The notes below the pieces were generated by a model that was not told where the DNA came from, searched no databases, and saw nothing but the letters and a program-made list of their open reading frames with translations. This document shows positions 12,216 through 24,849 of a stretch of DNA of 64,000 nucleotides, piece by piece; the stretch's first letter is position 1, and each line of letters starts with the position of its first letter. The stretch is from Syngnathus acus (lineage: Eukaryota; Chordata; Actinopteri; Syngnathiformes; Syngnathidae). The stretch lies in NCBI RefSeq assembly GCF_901709675.1, contig NC_051095.1:19869456-19933455 (forward strand). Reading direction: 5' to 3'. The position numbers and the translations under genes were made by a program.

Positions 12216-13253
12216 AGAATGTGGAAACACCCAACAAAGTACACAAAAAAGAACAGCATTGAGGAGGAAATTTAAGATTTTTGAATTTAACCCAAACAAA
12301 AACAAAACAAAGGGGGAAAAAAAACAAATTAAGACATTGCATGTTGGTATGATTATTGTTGGTACAATGATTGTACAAAGTAGATATCCAATATATTGTA
12401 TATATAAAGTAGATGCAATGATTATTTATATTACACCAAATATGTATATACTATGTATGAATTTATATGCATAATACGTACTATATGCATAATATTTCTG
12501 CTGTATACTGAAACTTGAATTTAGTCCAAACTGATGTATTATTTATGAAAACATTAAGCAAAATATACAGTTTTTTTCCCCCACCCACAACCCATATGTA
12601 TATAAGAATGTCCTCCCTGGCAAAGGTCATTCAAGATGACTTTTTGTCTCCCATGGACATTATCAAATTATAAAAATTTGAATATAGAATACTTAAATAA
12701 AATTAGAATACTAGACAGCTGTCAACACCTTCAGACTAAACATGGCTGTGCGCCAGTATAAAATCAGAGTTGACGATAAACTGCAGTCACAAGCTGCATA
12801 AAGTTACTAAAATATAAGGAACAACTGTCAGTATGATGACCTTTTTCTATTTATAAATAATATAACTTGCTTCCTTGGTTGTTCCACTTCCTTGACAACA
12901 CCGTATATGGGCAAGTAATGTAGTTACAGTTAGTTCCCATCAAACAGAAATGCACATTTCCCTTTTAAACACACACTATCATGTTGTTATGGTCCAAAAT
13001 GAGGAAATGAAACGACGCCAATAAATAACAAGGTTGTTTAAAAGGAGGGTAACGAAGGGGAAGAAAAGGGGGAGAAGTAAAAGAAGGGGCCAGTGCTCCA
13101 TTTGGAAAACTAGATTTCTCAATTCCCAGCAGCCTTTGAGTCAATGTCGTTGGCCTGTTTAATCAAAAGGCATGATTAATGCCACTTGTTAGTTTTTATA
13201 GATATTACTAAATCAATTTCACAGAGAGATCCAGTGGACATTTATCATAAACG

Positions 13254-13286
<33 letters not shown>
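13254..13286 (+). repeat. (CA)n microsatellite
   Basis: About 14 CA units with CG at each end. Confidence 0.93.
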
Positions 13287-13289
<3 letters not shown>

Positions 13290-13759
13290 AGAGAAAATTG
13301 ACATTGACGTAAATTGAACAGGAAGTCTGACAGTTCAGTTCGAAGTGGTCTTTTTGGCGGAATTCCAGGACTTACACGTTCCAGAATTGAGAATTTGCAC
13401 AAAGGAGCCCCGATCGGAAACAAATACACTCCAAAGATGGGTGTTGCTCCAGTTGCTAAGCATTTTTGCCATGGTCGTCCAAAATATTTCCGAGCACGGT
13501 TATCACAATGCTCAGCCTGAAGCACATCGACTTGTTCACAGTAGTGAAATTATTCAACACAAACCACCTTCACATAAAACTCGTCAATAGCGATAGCCTA
13601 AATTTCACAATCAACTCATAAAAAATGTATAAGTCATTTAAATGCATTTATACAATTAATGTTGTGTGATACACGTAAATCATGACTATATATTAGTAAC
13701 TAAGTTTTAGCTTTTTTTTTGGGAAATAATGGAAAATAAGTTCAAGGAAAAACTTTAAA

Positions 13760-14235
13760 CATGAAAAATTGCAAATGCTCAACCGCACATACATGGAGGT
13801 CGACCGTTTAAAAATATTGGGTGGGAGATTCACTGGGTTGGTTCTTTGGGCTCTCATTCCTCCACAGATGATGGAGAGCTCAATGGGAGGAGTACGTATG
13901 ACGTTTGACAACATTCCAGTCGTAGTGGGCCAACAAGCCACTGCTGTGTTTATCTTTGCAAGGGAGGTCAGCCTCAGTTTTGGCTTTCAGAGACCGGAGT
14001 CAGCGCTACACACTCGCAGACTGTTGACCTACTTGGGTCAGACATCTTTGTTTGTCGACACTTATCACGCTCACCACATCAACTCTTTGAGGCCTCAACA
14101 GCACGCTTTTCTATTCTTCTATTTGTACTTCTTCCAATTTTTTTGGGTCATAATAGCTTTGCTCAATTGTTCCAAAACAATAGCACACATCTCCCAAAAC
14201 GCTGCACCATATTTTTTTTTAACTAGGACATAATT
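13760..14235 (+). other. Long open frame of unknown status
   Basis: A 154-codon + strand frame (13,769-14,233). A strong acceptor (GGGCTCTCATTCCTCCACAG) lies inside it at 13,868, followed by MMESSMGGVRMTFDNIPVVV then GQQATAVFIF. The later half is Phe-rich and looks untranslated. No donor of good quality follows. No family is recognised. Confidence 0.2.
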
Positions 14236-15434
14236 CGCTAAGCACCATTGTGTCAAAAGCACACTATTGTCAAATTTTGATTTGTTTTAAAAATTAGCAC
14301 ACACAAAGCAAAGGAAGGACACTGCACTATTTAATACAAAACACTCTCTCCTCTCAACTGTTTTTAAAAAATGAAGTATAAATAATGAATACAGTCCTCA
14401 AAAATGACAAATTAAACACAAATGCATCCCATAAATCAGAAAGGGCCATTGCAGGGCCTGACTGCTCATTACAAACTAAAAATAATGCTACACAAAAATA
14501 CAGCACTGTATTGTACATAGTACAGTATGCAAATACTGTAACTGCAGCATGTCTGCATCAATTATTTTATCTTGGTCAGGGCACAGGACCTCATCAACAC
14601 CACAAGCTATGTTTTCTCTGGCTAGGCAACATGGAAAGAAAGACCTAGTGTGTTATTAATTATTTGCCGTGCTTTCATTTTTTGGTTACTATATGAAACA
14701 AAATATATATACGGTATATCAAAAAAAAATGCATTGCACACCTGGGTTTAATACTCAACAGGAATTCAAGGCACAAATCTATTTAAGAAGTTGGCAAGCA
14801 AGACATCCTAACTTTATCTACGTAATCGAATAGAACAATTTTCTTTTTGCTGTGCCGCGCCACCCAACAATTCTCCATTTCGTGGTCCCCGCCACATACA
14901 CAATGAATGGGTTTGACAACAACATGCTACGGCTTCACCCTTTGTCAATGTGGAGTGAAATGGGCTTAGCACTTTGACGTGGCAGCAGGCTATTATTATG
15001 TTTCTATGGGAAGCATCGGTGCATTTGAAAATTGAAATGAATTCCTTTGCTCTGCAAGTTAGCATCAAGGCTTCCAACAGGTGTAGGTGTGTTGCCGTGG
15101 CAACCCCTTTGGGGGTCTTAAGGGGACGTCATTAGCATATCATTCAGGTGGTCATGTGGAGTAGGACAAGGGAGGAAAGGCGCTTGGAGGCTGTCTCAGG
15201 GCAGCTTCAGGGGGGATTCGAAACTCAATAGTTCCTTGATTTATTTCCTCTTAATGAGGAGTGAGCAAATTTCATTTGATTTTAAATATGGCCAGATGGG
15301 CAAAGTCATTTGAAGATGAGTTAAAAAAATGTAGGCATTAAAAAAAGTGCTAATTATTTATGATTTATTTATATTTGCTAGGAATTCGCCGGAGGTGTGG
15401 CTCTCAATCAGATGCCATTAAAGTGAAACGAGCA

Positions 15435-15607
<173 letters not shown>

Positions 15608-15639
15608 GAGAGCAGTCTCTCGGCAACGTCAATCAAAGC

Positions 15640-16000
15640 AGTTGTCCTCAACTACCGCACTGTGGCCCGGTACAGGGCCGTGGGCCACCTTGGACCAGGC
15701 CATGGTGGGCTGCACAAATGAAAGAAACAAAAAACAGCACTTATTTATTAGCCAAGGCTGATTTGATTTGATTTCGAAAAGTGGCAGGATTCTGTCCGTT
15801 ACATCAGGGATTGTCAACTCGTGGTCCGCGTGTCATTAGTGGTCCGTGGCTGTTTTGCAGATGGTCCGCAAAATTGGAAATGGAAAATAATTGTAACATT
15901 TTCAAAATCGATTATTTAGACTTTATTTTTTTTCCAGCTAATTTTGTCAATCATTTACCCATCCAAATAATGTCAAATGTAGCTGAGATTCCCAAAATAG
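15640..16000. mobile_element. Possible hAT-type element ends
   Basis: Two stretches look like hAT left ends: around 15,650 (GTTGTCCTCAACTACC with GTGGCCCGG) and at 15,805 (CAGGGATTGTCAACTCGTGG followed by repeated GGTCCG). Neither has a visible partner end or target duplication. Confidence 0.35.
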
Positions 16001-17569
16001 ACATACAGATGCAAATAAACACCCTGTATAGGTCTTGCCAAATTGTCTCGTAGTATATTTTTCACTGTGGCGCGTTAACATGATTGACTCACGTAGCGGG
16101 GTTTGACAGGCACCTGTGAAATCACAGGTCACTGGAGATGCCACCAAAAAGTCTCAAGTCAAGACGGTATAAACAGGACACACAAAAAAAATACTTGACA
16201 TTGAAACAATGACTGTTTTTTAAATGTGGCATGACAAATAAGTTTGAAAAAAGTCGTGCCAGAGTCCAAACACAAAACCATCAAATATGTTTATTTCTTT
16301 TATTTACAGCTTATGGTCTAGAAAAAAAATGACTTCATTCTTGTAATATATGGCCTATGTTAAAAAAGGAATTGATTTGTGCAACAGTGCATGAATAAAG
16401 TCATGAAACTATGAGTTCAGCGTGAATGAAATGTAAAAGTAGCACTGAGTAGCAGGTGCGGGGGTGGTCGGCGGCCTGCGCCGCATGCATAAGAGATGAG
16501 TGAACACATGTTAGCTCCAGCACATTTTGGGAGGTTTTAGTGACAGCTCTCATCCGGAGCGAGTTGGAACGAGATGGAGACTTCAGCTCTCATAACTTCA
16601 CATTTACAGTCGCTCGAGTGCTCTCAGATCCTACACCATCAAACCATGGCAGCTCACGAACATGAGACTCGCTAGACTTCCACCAACCAAAAAAAAAACC
16701 CCATCTTCGTTTGCCTTTTAGATTTAGTCATTAACATAAAGTAACTTATATTCATTGCACACACTACTTTTCTTTTTCCACAAACATTTCTGTCAATATT
16801 CCTTTCTAAAGCGATCCACATTTAGAACGGTCTTGCAATAAACCACAATTAATGCAACTCTCCTCTCACACGTCACTTGTGATTCCGGCTTGAACAATAA
16901 ACGTTCATCCATCCATTTTCTGAACCGCAAAGACAATAAATAATTCAGAGTTTAACAGAAAATGCCACAGCACATGCGCACAAAAATGCACGTCATGTAA
17001 GCAATAAAACCAGTCCTCCAAAATAGTAAAAAATAGAAATACCCAGTACTAGAAATAATCCACAAAAAGTCCCACACGTATGTACATGTGCAACAAACAT
17101 ACTCTATGATTAATGTGACTGCATTTGCATCCGTTTCCATGCCTTAATTCTCTTTTCGGGCTCCACTTTTATTGCTGAAAAGCAATTTGGAGACATATAC
17201 AGTGGCCCTGAAAGGAAGAACGTGAATAGTGTGATCCATTGTAAAAACGTGTGATGAGTTTTGTTCAAGTCCATCTGTTGGACTTGATGAGTTGCTGTAC
17301 ATGCACTTTTGGCCCCAATGCAAGTGACCTCTAGCCCCTTAAAGTATTTAAATTTCAAAAATGGGCAATATTTTTTTTTCCATGAAAATTGCTTATACAG
17401 GCATTCCATAATCAGCAATTGTGTCATAGAAATAAGCAACGATGAGAAGTAATCCACAAAGTGAAAACAGGAAAAAGTCCATCGCTTGCTCAGTCATGCA
17501 CATAATATAGTAAAAAAAAATTAAAAAAAAAACACAGTCACGCATGTTATTTTAATGTGATCGCTCCTC

Positions 17570-17960
17570 CTACCAGGTATTCATGATAACACAAAAGAAA
17601 TGATAAAAAGAAATAATGCATAGACTGCTTTGAGAGCAATGTGAGTGCAGGCATGCGGGGCACAGGGAGGGAGGGGCTCCTGCTGTGCCCTCACACGCTG
17701 TCACGAAGCGTCTCAGGTTGGTTTGCGAGTGGGTGAAGTCATCAAACAGAAGCTTTGTGACCGAGCCGCCGGAGGTGCAACAACCCAAAATAACTCCCCG
17801 CTCTTCGTCGTCCTTCAGACGTCTTCGGCCTCGCGCTGAACCCTCCTGCTCCTGCGTCGTCTCTCCCATAGTGCTTTTACTTGCCGCAATCTGACCTCAC
17901 CAGTGCTGTCTTTAAATGACTCAATGACTGCTGCAGCACAATGACGCCCTTATAAACGCA
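17570..17960 (-). other. GC-rich block with minus-strand open frame and TATA-like box
   Basis: A minus-strand frame of 99 codons starts at 17,869 (MGETTQEQEGSARGRRRLKD...). It is preceded by TTTATAAGG near 17,952, about 80 nt upstream. The first two thirds are GC-rich and charged; the last third is hydrophobic and looks untranslated. A GTGAGG donor occurs inside the frame near 17,690. I recognise no family. It may be a real exon or a CpG-rich remnant. Confidence 0.22.
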
Positions 17961-18149
17961 GATGATTATAAAAGACACTTGACATGGTGGACTCCTTTGA
18001 GAGAAATCATGCCATGGAAAACACGTCTCAAACGGAACAGGAAGTTGATTATTTTGGTGTGATATAGACATGTTAGGCTCAATTTAGGTATTTGTGTAAA
18101 AAAAATAGCCACAGGCACCAAATTCACCATGCGAACAAAACTAGGTGGA

Positions 18150-18345
18150 CAACCATCCATTTTCAACGCTGCTTATCCTGCTCAGGGTTGCAGGGCTAGT
18201 TCAGGGTCGCAGAGGGTGCTGGAGCCTACCCCAGCTGACATCGGGTGAACAGCAGACTAAACCTGAACTGGTCGCCAGCCAGTCACAGGGCACATATCAA
18301 AACGAACAACCAATAGGACACCGCCATTGAGAGAGAATCGATCCC
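18150..18345 (-). mobile_element. V-SINE-like 3' fragment
   Basis: Minus-strand copy of the 3' half: ACAACCATCCATTTTCAACG, GGAGCCTACCCCAGCTGACA and GAACTGGTCGCCAGCCAGTC on the + strand. Confidence 0.65.
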
Positions 18346-18349
18346 ATGC

Positions 18350-18435
18350 TGCCTGCACATAACAGAAGCAGCAGCATTTTGGACCAACTGGAGACACTTG
18401 ATGGAGGGCCAGCTGACTACAAATAAATAAAGAAT
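18350..18435 (-). mobile_element. Small LINE fragment
   Basis: The minus-strand frame contains CLQLVQNAAASVM, the conserved RT C-terminal motif (LQLVQNAAARLL) of L2-like LINEs. Only about 85 bp remain. Confidence 0.5.
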
Positions 18436-18989
18436 TTCATTCAAATTCCATTCGGCCTGGTTCCTATACCGGTAAATAGCAAAGTTCAACTCTAGACATT
18501 TTAGGGTCAATTTTGCTTTTCATGCAAATTTAAAAAAAATAGCTGACCAACAAAGCCACAAATCAATGCAACATTTGGGAGACATAACACGATGCATGAA
18601 ACAAGTCTTGTGGACCCATAGCTGAAATTGAAATAAGTCAGTCAATTTGATTTGAAACCATTTTGGATGAATTCCAGAATCACGAGATACATAATTGTCT
18701 AAGTGCAAAAACATATATCGATATCCACTTCCATTAAGTGTCAAACAACTTTTGTCCATACAATGCTACACTACCACATGGTATTCTTAAGAATCCATAA
18801 GTCCTCAAACTCCCACAACACATTTCATTGACTTTTTGGACTTTGTTGTTCTTTAAAAGATGCATTTACAGCCAATTAAATGGTCTAATAAACTGAATTA
18901 ACGACTTTCCTAAGCACTGACACCAATAAACATTTAATTGCTCTCACTAATTTTGTTCAACGACCAAACACATTTTGGGATGATGTCCT

Positions 18990-19165
18990 TGTCAAAATGT
19001 CAGGGTTGACCGGTTCGCACATCCGCCTACAGCTTAAATCCACCTCCCGCATTTCAAAAACCTGCATAGTAGTTGAATCAAAGTCTCTAAATCGTCTGTT
19101 GGTTTGAATGTGAGCGTGAATGGTCATTTGTCTATATGTGCTATCGGCGACAGCGGCCAACTTCA
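18990..19165 (+). mobile_element. Weak V-SINE-like fragment
   Basis: Contains CGCACATCCGCCTACAGC and GAATGGTCATTTGTCTATATGTG, matching parts of the 3.1 kb copy with gaps. Confidence 0.4.
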
Positions 19166-19189
19166 CACCATAACTCTTGCTTGAACCCG

Positions 19190-19550
19190 TAATTTGAAGA
19201 TATATTCAGATATTAAAACCTCACTTTAAACCTTCAATAAAATCATAAACCCTTTGTGAAACCCCAACCCTGGCTTGAGCCCCTAATTTGAAAATGTTAT
19301 CCTGGCTTGAAACCCTAATTTCAAATCCTAAACCCAATATCTTATTTTTCAAGACTTCATCTGACTTAAGAACATTATGTTAACAAATATACTAAATCGC
19401 AGGACATTAAGTCCAGCAGCAAAAGACATTTACAATATTTGTTATAGCACCAACTAAAGGTCAGCAAAGCACACTGACGCAGGAAACAAATTGATCACAT
19501 TTATGATAGTCTCTCAGTCTCTCTCTCTCTCTCTCCCTCTCTCTCTCTCC

Positions 19551-19623
<73 letters not shown>

Positions 19624-20065
19624 ATAACTTCAATAACTTGATAACACTAACTTCCACCCCCAATTGAAACCTGTTTAACATCTTAATTTGAAACTCCAGA
19701 CCAGCTTTGAAACCCTGAACCCATAACTCTAGTTTGAAACCCTCAGTTGGCATTTTACCCTAATTATTACACTGGCTGCTTGATACCAAAATTCCAAACC
19801 CAAACATTCAAACGTAAATGAAACTCTAACCCTGGCTCAAAACCATAATTTGAATCAATCGTTAACCTTTGTTTTAAAGCCCAACAATGCTTACAACCTG
19901 AAATTCAAACCTCAAACCTAAATTCCTAAACCTGGCTTGACACCCTAATTTCAACCCAAACACATGCTTGAAACCCTAATTGGAAACCTTAACCCTTGTT
20001 TGAAACCCTCCTCTGATTTGACACAATTACATTTATTTCAAATAACCCTAACCCTAACCTTTCTT
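19190..20065 (-). repeat. GGGTTTCAA minisatellite block, minus orientation
   Basis: Here the complement TTGAAACCC dominates, e.g. GGCTTGAAACCCTAATTTC. Two telomere-like units (CCCTAACCCTAACC) lie at 20,046. The block is interrupted by (CT)n and (CA)n at 19,510-19,620. Confidence 0.75.
19515..19620 (+). repeat. (CT)n-(CA)n compound microsatellite
   Basis: CT units with CCT interruptions to 19,558, then about 31 CA units. Confidence 0.97.
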
Positions 20066-20069
20066 CACC

Positions 20070-20540
20070 TTGGTTGAAGTTTCACAGGCATTACAGGACA
20101 CTTTCCTTGTGCCAAACACAGGCAGCAACAGTAACTACAAATGTAATTCAAATTCAAAGCACAACAAAAAGGATATGGAGAGGTGACGTCCTTGTCAACG
20201 TCCATCTTACCTTCAAGAACATTCCTCAATCAAGTCCAATCCTTCCCATCTTGCCTAAGTCCCAGCTTGCTGATCTACATCTCCGCAATGTCATCAAGAC
20301 TCTGTGCCTCTATCAGTTGTGCCTCTCACTGTTCTGTGCGTGTAAAACTATGGCATGCAAGCAGGTTACAGGCAGGCGGGCCAAGGTGTGAACTGACAGT
20401 GCTCCCTTGTAGCGTAATCAGCACCTTCGACCCCGCCAGAAGCTCCATAAAATGTTGCATAACCATAAAAAGCAGGACGGAGGGTGCATATAATTTTCAA
20501 GCACACCTATTGTCAAGCCCTTCAACAAGAATATAAAAAT
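20070..20540. other. Unexplained moderately GC-rich interval with overlapping open frames
   Basis: Two overlapping + strand frames (105 and 117 codons) cover this stretch. Neither shows a recognisable domain or a good donor-acceptor pair. It is not an identified repeat. Confidence 0.2.
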
Positions 20541-20903
20541 CAAATATAGTATGAAGGACTTTATGCTATGCATACAGTGGAACATTTGAAGGTTGATAAC
20601 CGTGTCTACAAAGTTCAAATGATGTCACCTCCAGGATGAGTCCATCTATAAAGGACATCTGGAAATGGTCAAAATGACAATTTATGTAACATGTCAGCTT
20701 CAAACCAAAATCACAGACTTTATGTTCTGGTCCGCTCAGAATACACGTGACTAACAAACTTTGTACTGCTAAGTGAAACTGGCTTCAGGGGCTGAAATTT
20801 CTTTAGAAATTCCGCACTGTAAAAAAACACAACTTGTATTTTTGGGGCGAGAACTTTAAAATTCAATTATTTATATAAATGATTGATATTTACGGAAACA
20901 ATT

Positions 20904-21351
20904 TTAAAGTGGAACTCCACCTAAAATGTTTCTTAACAATAATATGTTGTATGTGCCCCCACTCGTCTAAACATGGCATTCAGGTTAATATTGCGTTTGT
21001 GGAATATGACAAAACTCACCTGCTTTTATCTAAGGAGGCAGCCATTTTGCCTCTTGCTGTCAACTGAAAATGACATCACAGTTGCTCAGGTCTCAACAAT
21101 CACGGCTCACCAGTATTCTGAAGATGGGCCTTGATTCGTTGTGACCTGAGACCTGCCAATAGTGATGTCATTTTCAGTGGACAGCAAGTACCAAAACGGC
21201 TGCCCCCTGAGATGGATAAAAACAAGTGGATTTTGCCTGTTTAGTTTATATTCCAAAAACGAAACATTAATCAGGACACTGTGTTTCAGCGAGTTGGGCT
21301 GCACAGAACACATTATATACAAAGATTGTTTTTTTTTTACTTCCCCTTTAA
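20904..21351. mobile_element. Palindromic piggyBac-like miniature element
   Basis: The element is flanked by TTAA on both sides, starts TTAAAGTGGAA and ends in the complement of TTAAAGGGGAA. The two arms of about 210 bp are inverted copies of each other, diverged, meeting near 21,110-21,120. TTAA flanks are the piggyBac signature. It has no coding capacity. Confidence 0.7.
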
Positions 21352-21554
21352 ATAGCAGTACTAAGAACTTTGGGGACAATACGGAGGACAGTTATTTCTT
21401 TAAATTTTTATTTCTTTGTTGAAAATGCGAGTAAGCCCAATTTTGCATTAACAAAAATGAAAAAAAAAATTGATTTGTTGAATTTGTTGATATTTTATCA
21501 GTTTGCTGTCTTCAAACTTTGAATTCATTCACAACTTCATTTATTTTCTACAAT

Positions 21555-21835
21555 GTTGTGGACTAAGATCCTAGCTAAAATGCCACTTTAAACCAAAACG
21601 GCCACCATCGTTTCATAAAACTTCTTGATAGGTCATGGTTTACGCTTTAGAGGCTAAATTTGTTCAAGATTTGTAGGACCCCTGGAGATTACCCCTAAGG
21701 TGACTGGTCCAAATCAAAATGATGGACTTGGTCTCCTGATTTTTTTTTTTTTTTTGTGACTCTACTCCTGATACCCATGCCTTTTTCATGTTGCCATGTT
21801 GGATCCCTGCTGAGCAGATTTTTGTGGTAGATATT
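21555..21835 (+). repeat. Copies of the AAAATGGC...CATGCC dispersed repeat
   Basis: Contains TTTAAACCAAAACGGCCACC, ACTTCTTGATAGGTCATGG and GTGACTCTACTCCTGATACC, two partial copies in a row. Confidence 0.45.
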
Positions 21836-22367
21836 TAGCAAACCAAATTAAAAACACAATAATGACATCGCACAGTGCAGAATCAGTGCAACAATCCAAG
21901 CAAACACGAACACACATAATCCCTCAGAATTATAGGTCTTCGTTTTCACAGTGTGGACACAGTGTCGATCTCAATGAGAAGGTCCATGGATTACCGATCC
22001 CCCCCATCACACACGCCGACACATGCATGTCATCTCATTTGACTCTTGACAGATGGCAGAAAGCTTTTGAGTCACATGGGCGTCATACATGTACATATAC
22101 GCTCTAGCACTCCCACACACACTACTTCACTCCTGATAAATGTAATTAGAATGTATTGTGTTTACTCTTGCTTTGTTTCCTCCAAATGAAATGCCTTTGT
22201 CAGGGCTTAGTCAGAATGAAAAATTCACCCTGTATCGCAAACCTTTTCATCCAACTAAATCATTACGTTCAGTAGTTGTGACCCCTCAAAACAGCACCTG
22301 TGACTTTAGAAAATGTATGCAGTGCATCACACACGCACAAAAACACAGACATTTTTTCAGCCATTTG

Positions 22368-22371
<4 letters not shown>

Positions 22372-22407
<36 letters not shown>
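22372..22407 (+). repeat. (TA)n microsatellite
   Basis: About 17 TA units forming the tail of the chimeric SINE. Confidence 0.95.
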
Positions 22408-22412
<5 letters not shown>

Positions 22413-22735
22413 TGGTGGTGGTGGCTCCTTTTGGCTTTTCCCCGAAGGGGTCACCACAGCGAAACACCCGTTTTTGTCCAGATGAGTCGCATGAGAAGTG
22501 TTTGGTACAGTTTTTATGCCGAATGCCCTTCTTGACCCTCTGCATTTACCCGGGCCTGGGACCGGCACAGAGGAGACACTGACATGTGCCCCCCTATGGC
22601 TAAATATGGTTCCCTGACCGGGAATCGAACCCAGGCCGCGGGCCTACCAAGCATGTTTTGGGGATGTGGGAGGAAACCGGAGTGCCCAGAGAAAACCCAC
22701 GCGGGCACGGGGAGAACATGCAAACTCCACACAGG
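22372..22735 (-). mobile_element. Chimeric SINE: V-SINE-like core fused to a tRNA-Glu-like SINE body
   Basis: On the minus strand it opens with the V-SINE core (GGAGTTTGCATGTTCTCCCC to CAAAACATGCTTGGTAGGCC). At about 22,640 it switches to GCGGCCTGGGTTCGATTCCC, the box B of a tRNA-Glu-derived SINE, and continues in that family's body to a (TA)n tail at 22,372-22,407. Confidence 0.6.
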
Positions 22736-23639
22736 GTATGGCTTTAAGATACTTATTTTTTATTATTTTTTTATTTAGTTCTCTCTTTTCTGTTCAGTGT
22801 TTGTTGGGTCATTGTTATCTGTCCTATGTGCTGTTGCGCTCTATGCTGTGCTTTGTGTTGCCCCTGTCCTGGTCATGCCCAAGTCTGTTTATTTTATTTT
22901 TTATTTTGTTATTTTGTTACTTTGCTTTGAACTGCTGTCTATTTAGTTCCTCGTGATCACTGAACCATCCATAGTCCTCGAAGCCTTGCCTTGCCTTGTT
23001 GCCACAGGTAACCGTCAGAAATCTTTTTGTTGTTACTTTTTTCACAGTCATCTTTTGCTTGTACTTTTGTCATGAACTCTCCCTTTTTGTGTTGAACTTT
23101 TTTCAGTCCTTGTTTTTCTCCATTGCATTAGTGCTTTGATTTCCCTTTAGTTTTATTTAAGTTAAATATTCTTTGGACTGAACCACAGACCCGCTTCCGT
23201 GCTTCCCTGCATTTGGGTCCTCAATCCCACGCTTACGTGACAACCTGTGTATTTTCAGGTATATGAGACTTTTAGTGGGGTTGACTGATGGTAGACAATG
23301 TGTATTATAATTCATGAAACTGGCTTTGAGAGCCAAATGCATAGGTTAAAGAGAAATTGTATGAGTCTCCTCGTGATATGCATGCTGACAAAACCTACGG
23401 AAGCTCAAATAAAATAAATGAATGAATTCCAATGGTCACCAAATAACCCAAATTAGTAGTTTGGGCTTCTTCTTCTTCCAAAAAGACCATTGTCACGAGG
23501 ATGAACATTATGAAAAAGACTATTTAAAAGGCTAAAATTCAATTTCGTTTCTCCATACTCACCTGAAGGTTTTAAAGTGGAACTACCTTCCCTCATTGCA
23601 AGGAGGCATGCTTGACGTTCTGATTTGGGAAGGTCAAAA

Positions 23640-24030
23640 TGTCGCAAAGATGGAAAAGGAGCCCATACTCACCATGTCTCCGCGCGCTTCTAGCCTGTTA
23701 CGGCGCAAAATCCAGCCTCCTTCCAAAAATCACATTGTCCTCCGATCTTAGAGCTCCATACACAGACCAAGCAGGCGCGTACGCAACCGACGCGAGAGGA
23801 AAACCAAGCAACTTGGACAAGGAAGGTCCAGCCAGACAGCCAGCTGCGTGTGCGCGTGGATATTTGGGAAGCGTTTCTGATGTGAGGAGGCGGACAAGTG
23901 GATGCAGCGCGGCTCTTGTCCCTCCTACACATGTGAATGACACATGCTTCCACGCAGACATACGCGCGCGCGCACACGCCGCCACTCTTCCATTCAAGCA
24001 GAGTGAACGTGCACGCGAGGTAGGATAAGT
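23640..24030 (-). other. CpG-rich block, possible first exon or promoter on the minus strand
   Basis: This roughly 390-nt block is far richer in CG dinucleotides than the sequence around it, and long frames are open on both strands for that reason. On the minus strand it ends at GGAGACATG|GTGAGT (boundary 23,673), a strong donor just after an ATG with purine context. A second similar donor, CTTCAG|GTGAGTATGG, lies 115 nt further on. It could be the first exon of the minus-strand gene suggested at 8.4 and 3.4 kb; no exon links the two. Confidence 0.3.
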
Positions 24031-24522
24031 GAATGCACGCGACAAGACGAAAATTATGACAATTAAAAAATTGATTCAAAATATTTAACATAAATAATTT
24101 GATGGTGTGCAAATAGCTCAAGCGATTATTTAAAATCCAGAGCTCCGATAAAATTAGTTACTCAAAAAGTTAAGTACGTACAGGTAGGTGTTCAAATATC
24201 TCTGTCGCCCCCTGCTGCGAACTGTTTAAAGTGATACAACCGTAGACACGAGGTCGGTCGTGTTTCCTGAGTCAAGGCACATACATTACACACCAAAAAA
24301 AAAAAATCTCACGGTACACCGCCAATCAAAACTTTGACAAAAAGCAATATTTCTTTTTTTTTTCTTGGGTCTACTTGTGTTAGAAAAGCCTACCAGGTTT
24401 CATGCTGCCAAATAAGTAATACTAGCTCAGGGGGGTGAATGTACAAACTCGCTGTCTCACTGGCTGTTTCAAAAGGAAAACAAAACAATTTGGGTTAAAA
24501 TTGGAGAAAAAGTCAAAACGCT

Positions 24523-24557
24523 ACACACACACATGCACACACACACACACACACACG
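24523..24557 (+). repeat. (CA)n microsatellite
   Basis: Short CA tract with one TG interruption. Confidence 0.92.
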
Positions 24558-24849
24558 CAAAACACAGCATAGTAGGGCAATTAACTTTAGAATTTTGAAT
24601 GACTGTGTTCCTTGTGAAAACGAGATTTCCTTCATGAAAATTATGGTCAAATACAGACAATTGTGTCGAGTTTTGAAAAACGTGTTTTAGAAATGCAACT
24701 TGAGTGTAAAGCAGAAATTGTGCTTGTAGTTAGGCAGAACTGGTTGAGGAGTCTGGGACATGAGTTACATGTTGTGGTCATTGTGTCTCAAGTACATGTA
24801 TTAGTGTGTAAACAATTGGAAAAAAAAAATCATAAAACGAGTTGACTTT

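Noticed and set aside
13769-14233. 154-codon frame as a single-exon gene
   Set aside because: No family motif, Phe-rich AT-biased second half, and no good donor after the one strong acceptor. Kept only as an unexplained interval.
20180-20330. Minus-strand exon ending GTTCTTGAAG|GTAAGA
   Set aside because: All three frames contain stops within 25 nt of the donor.
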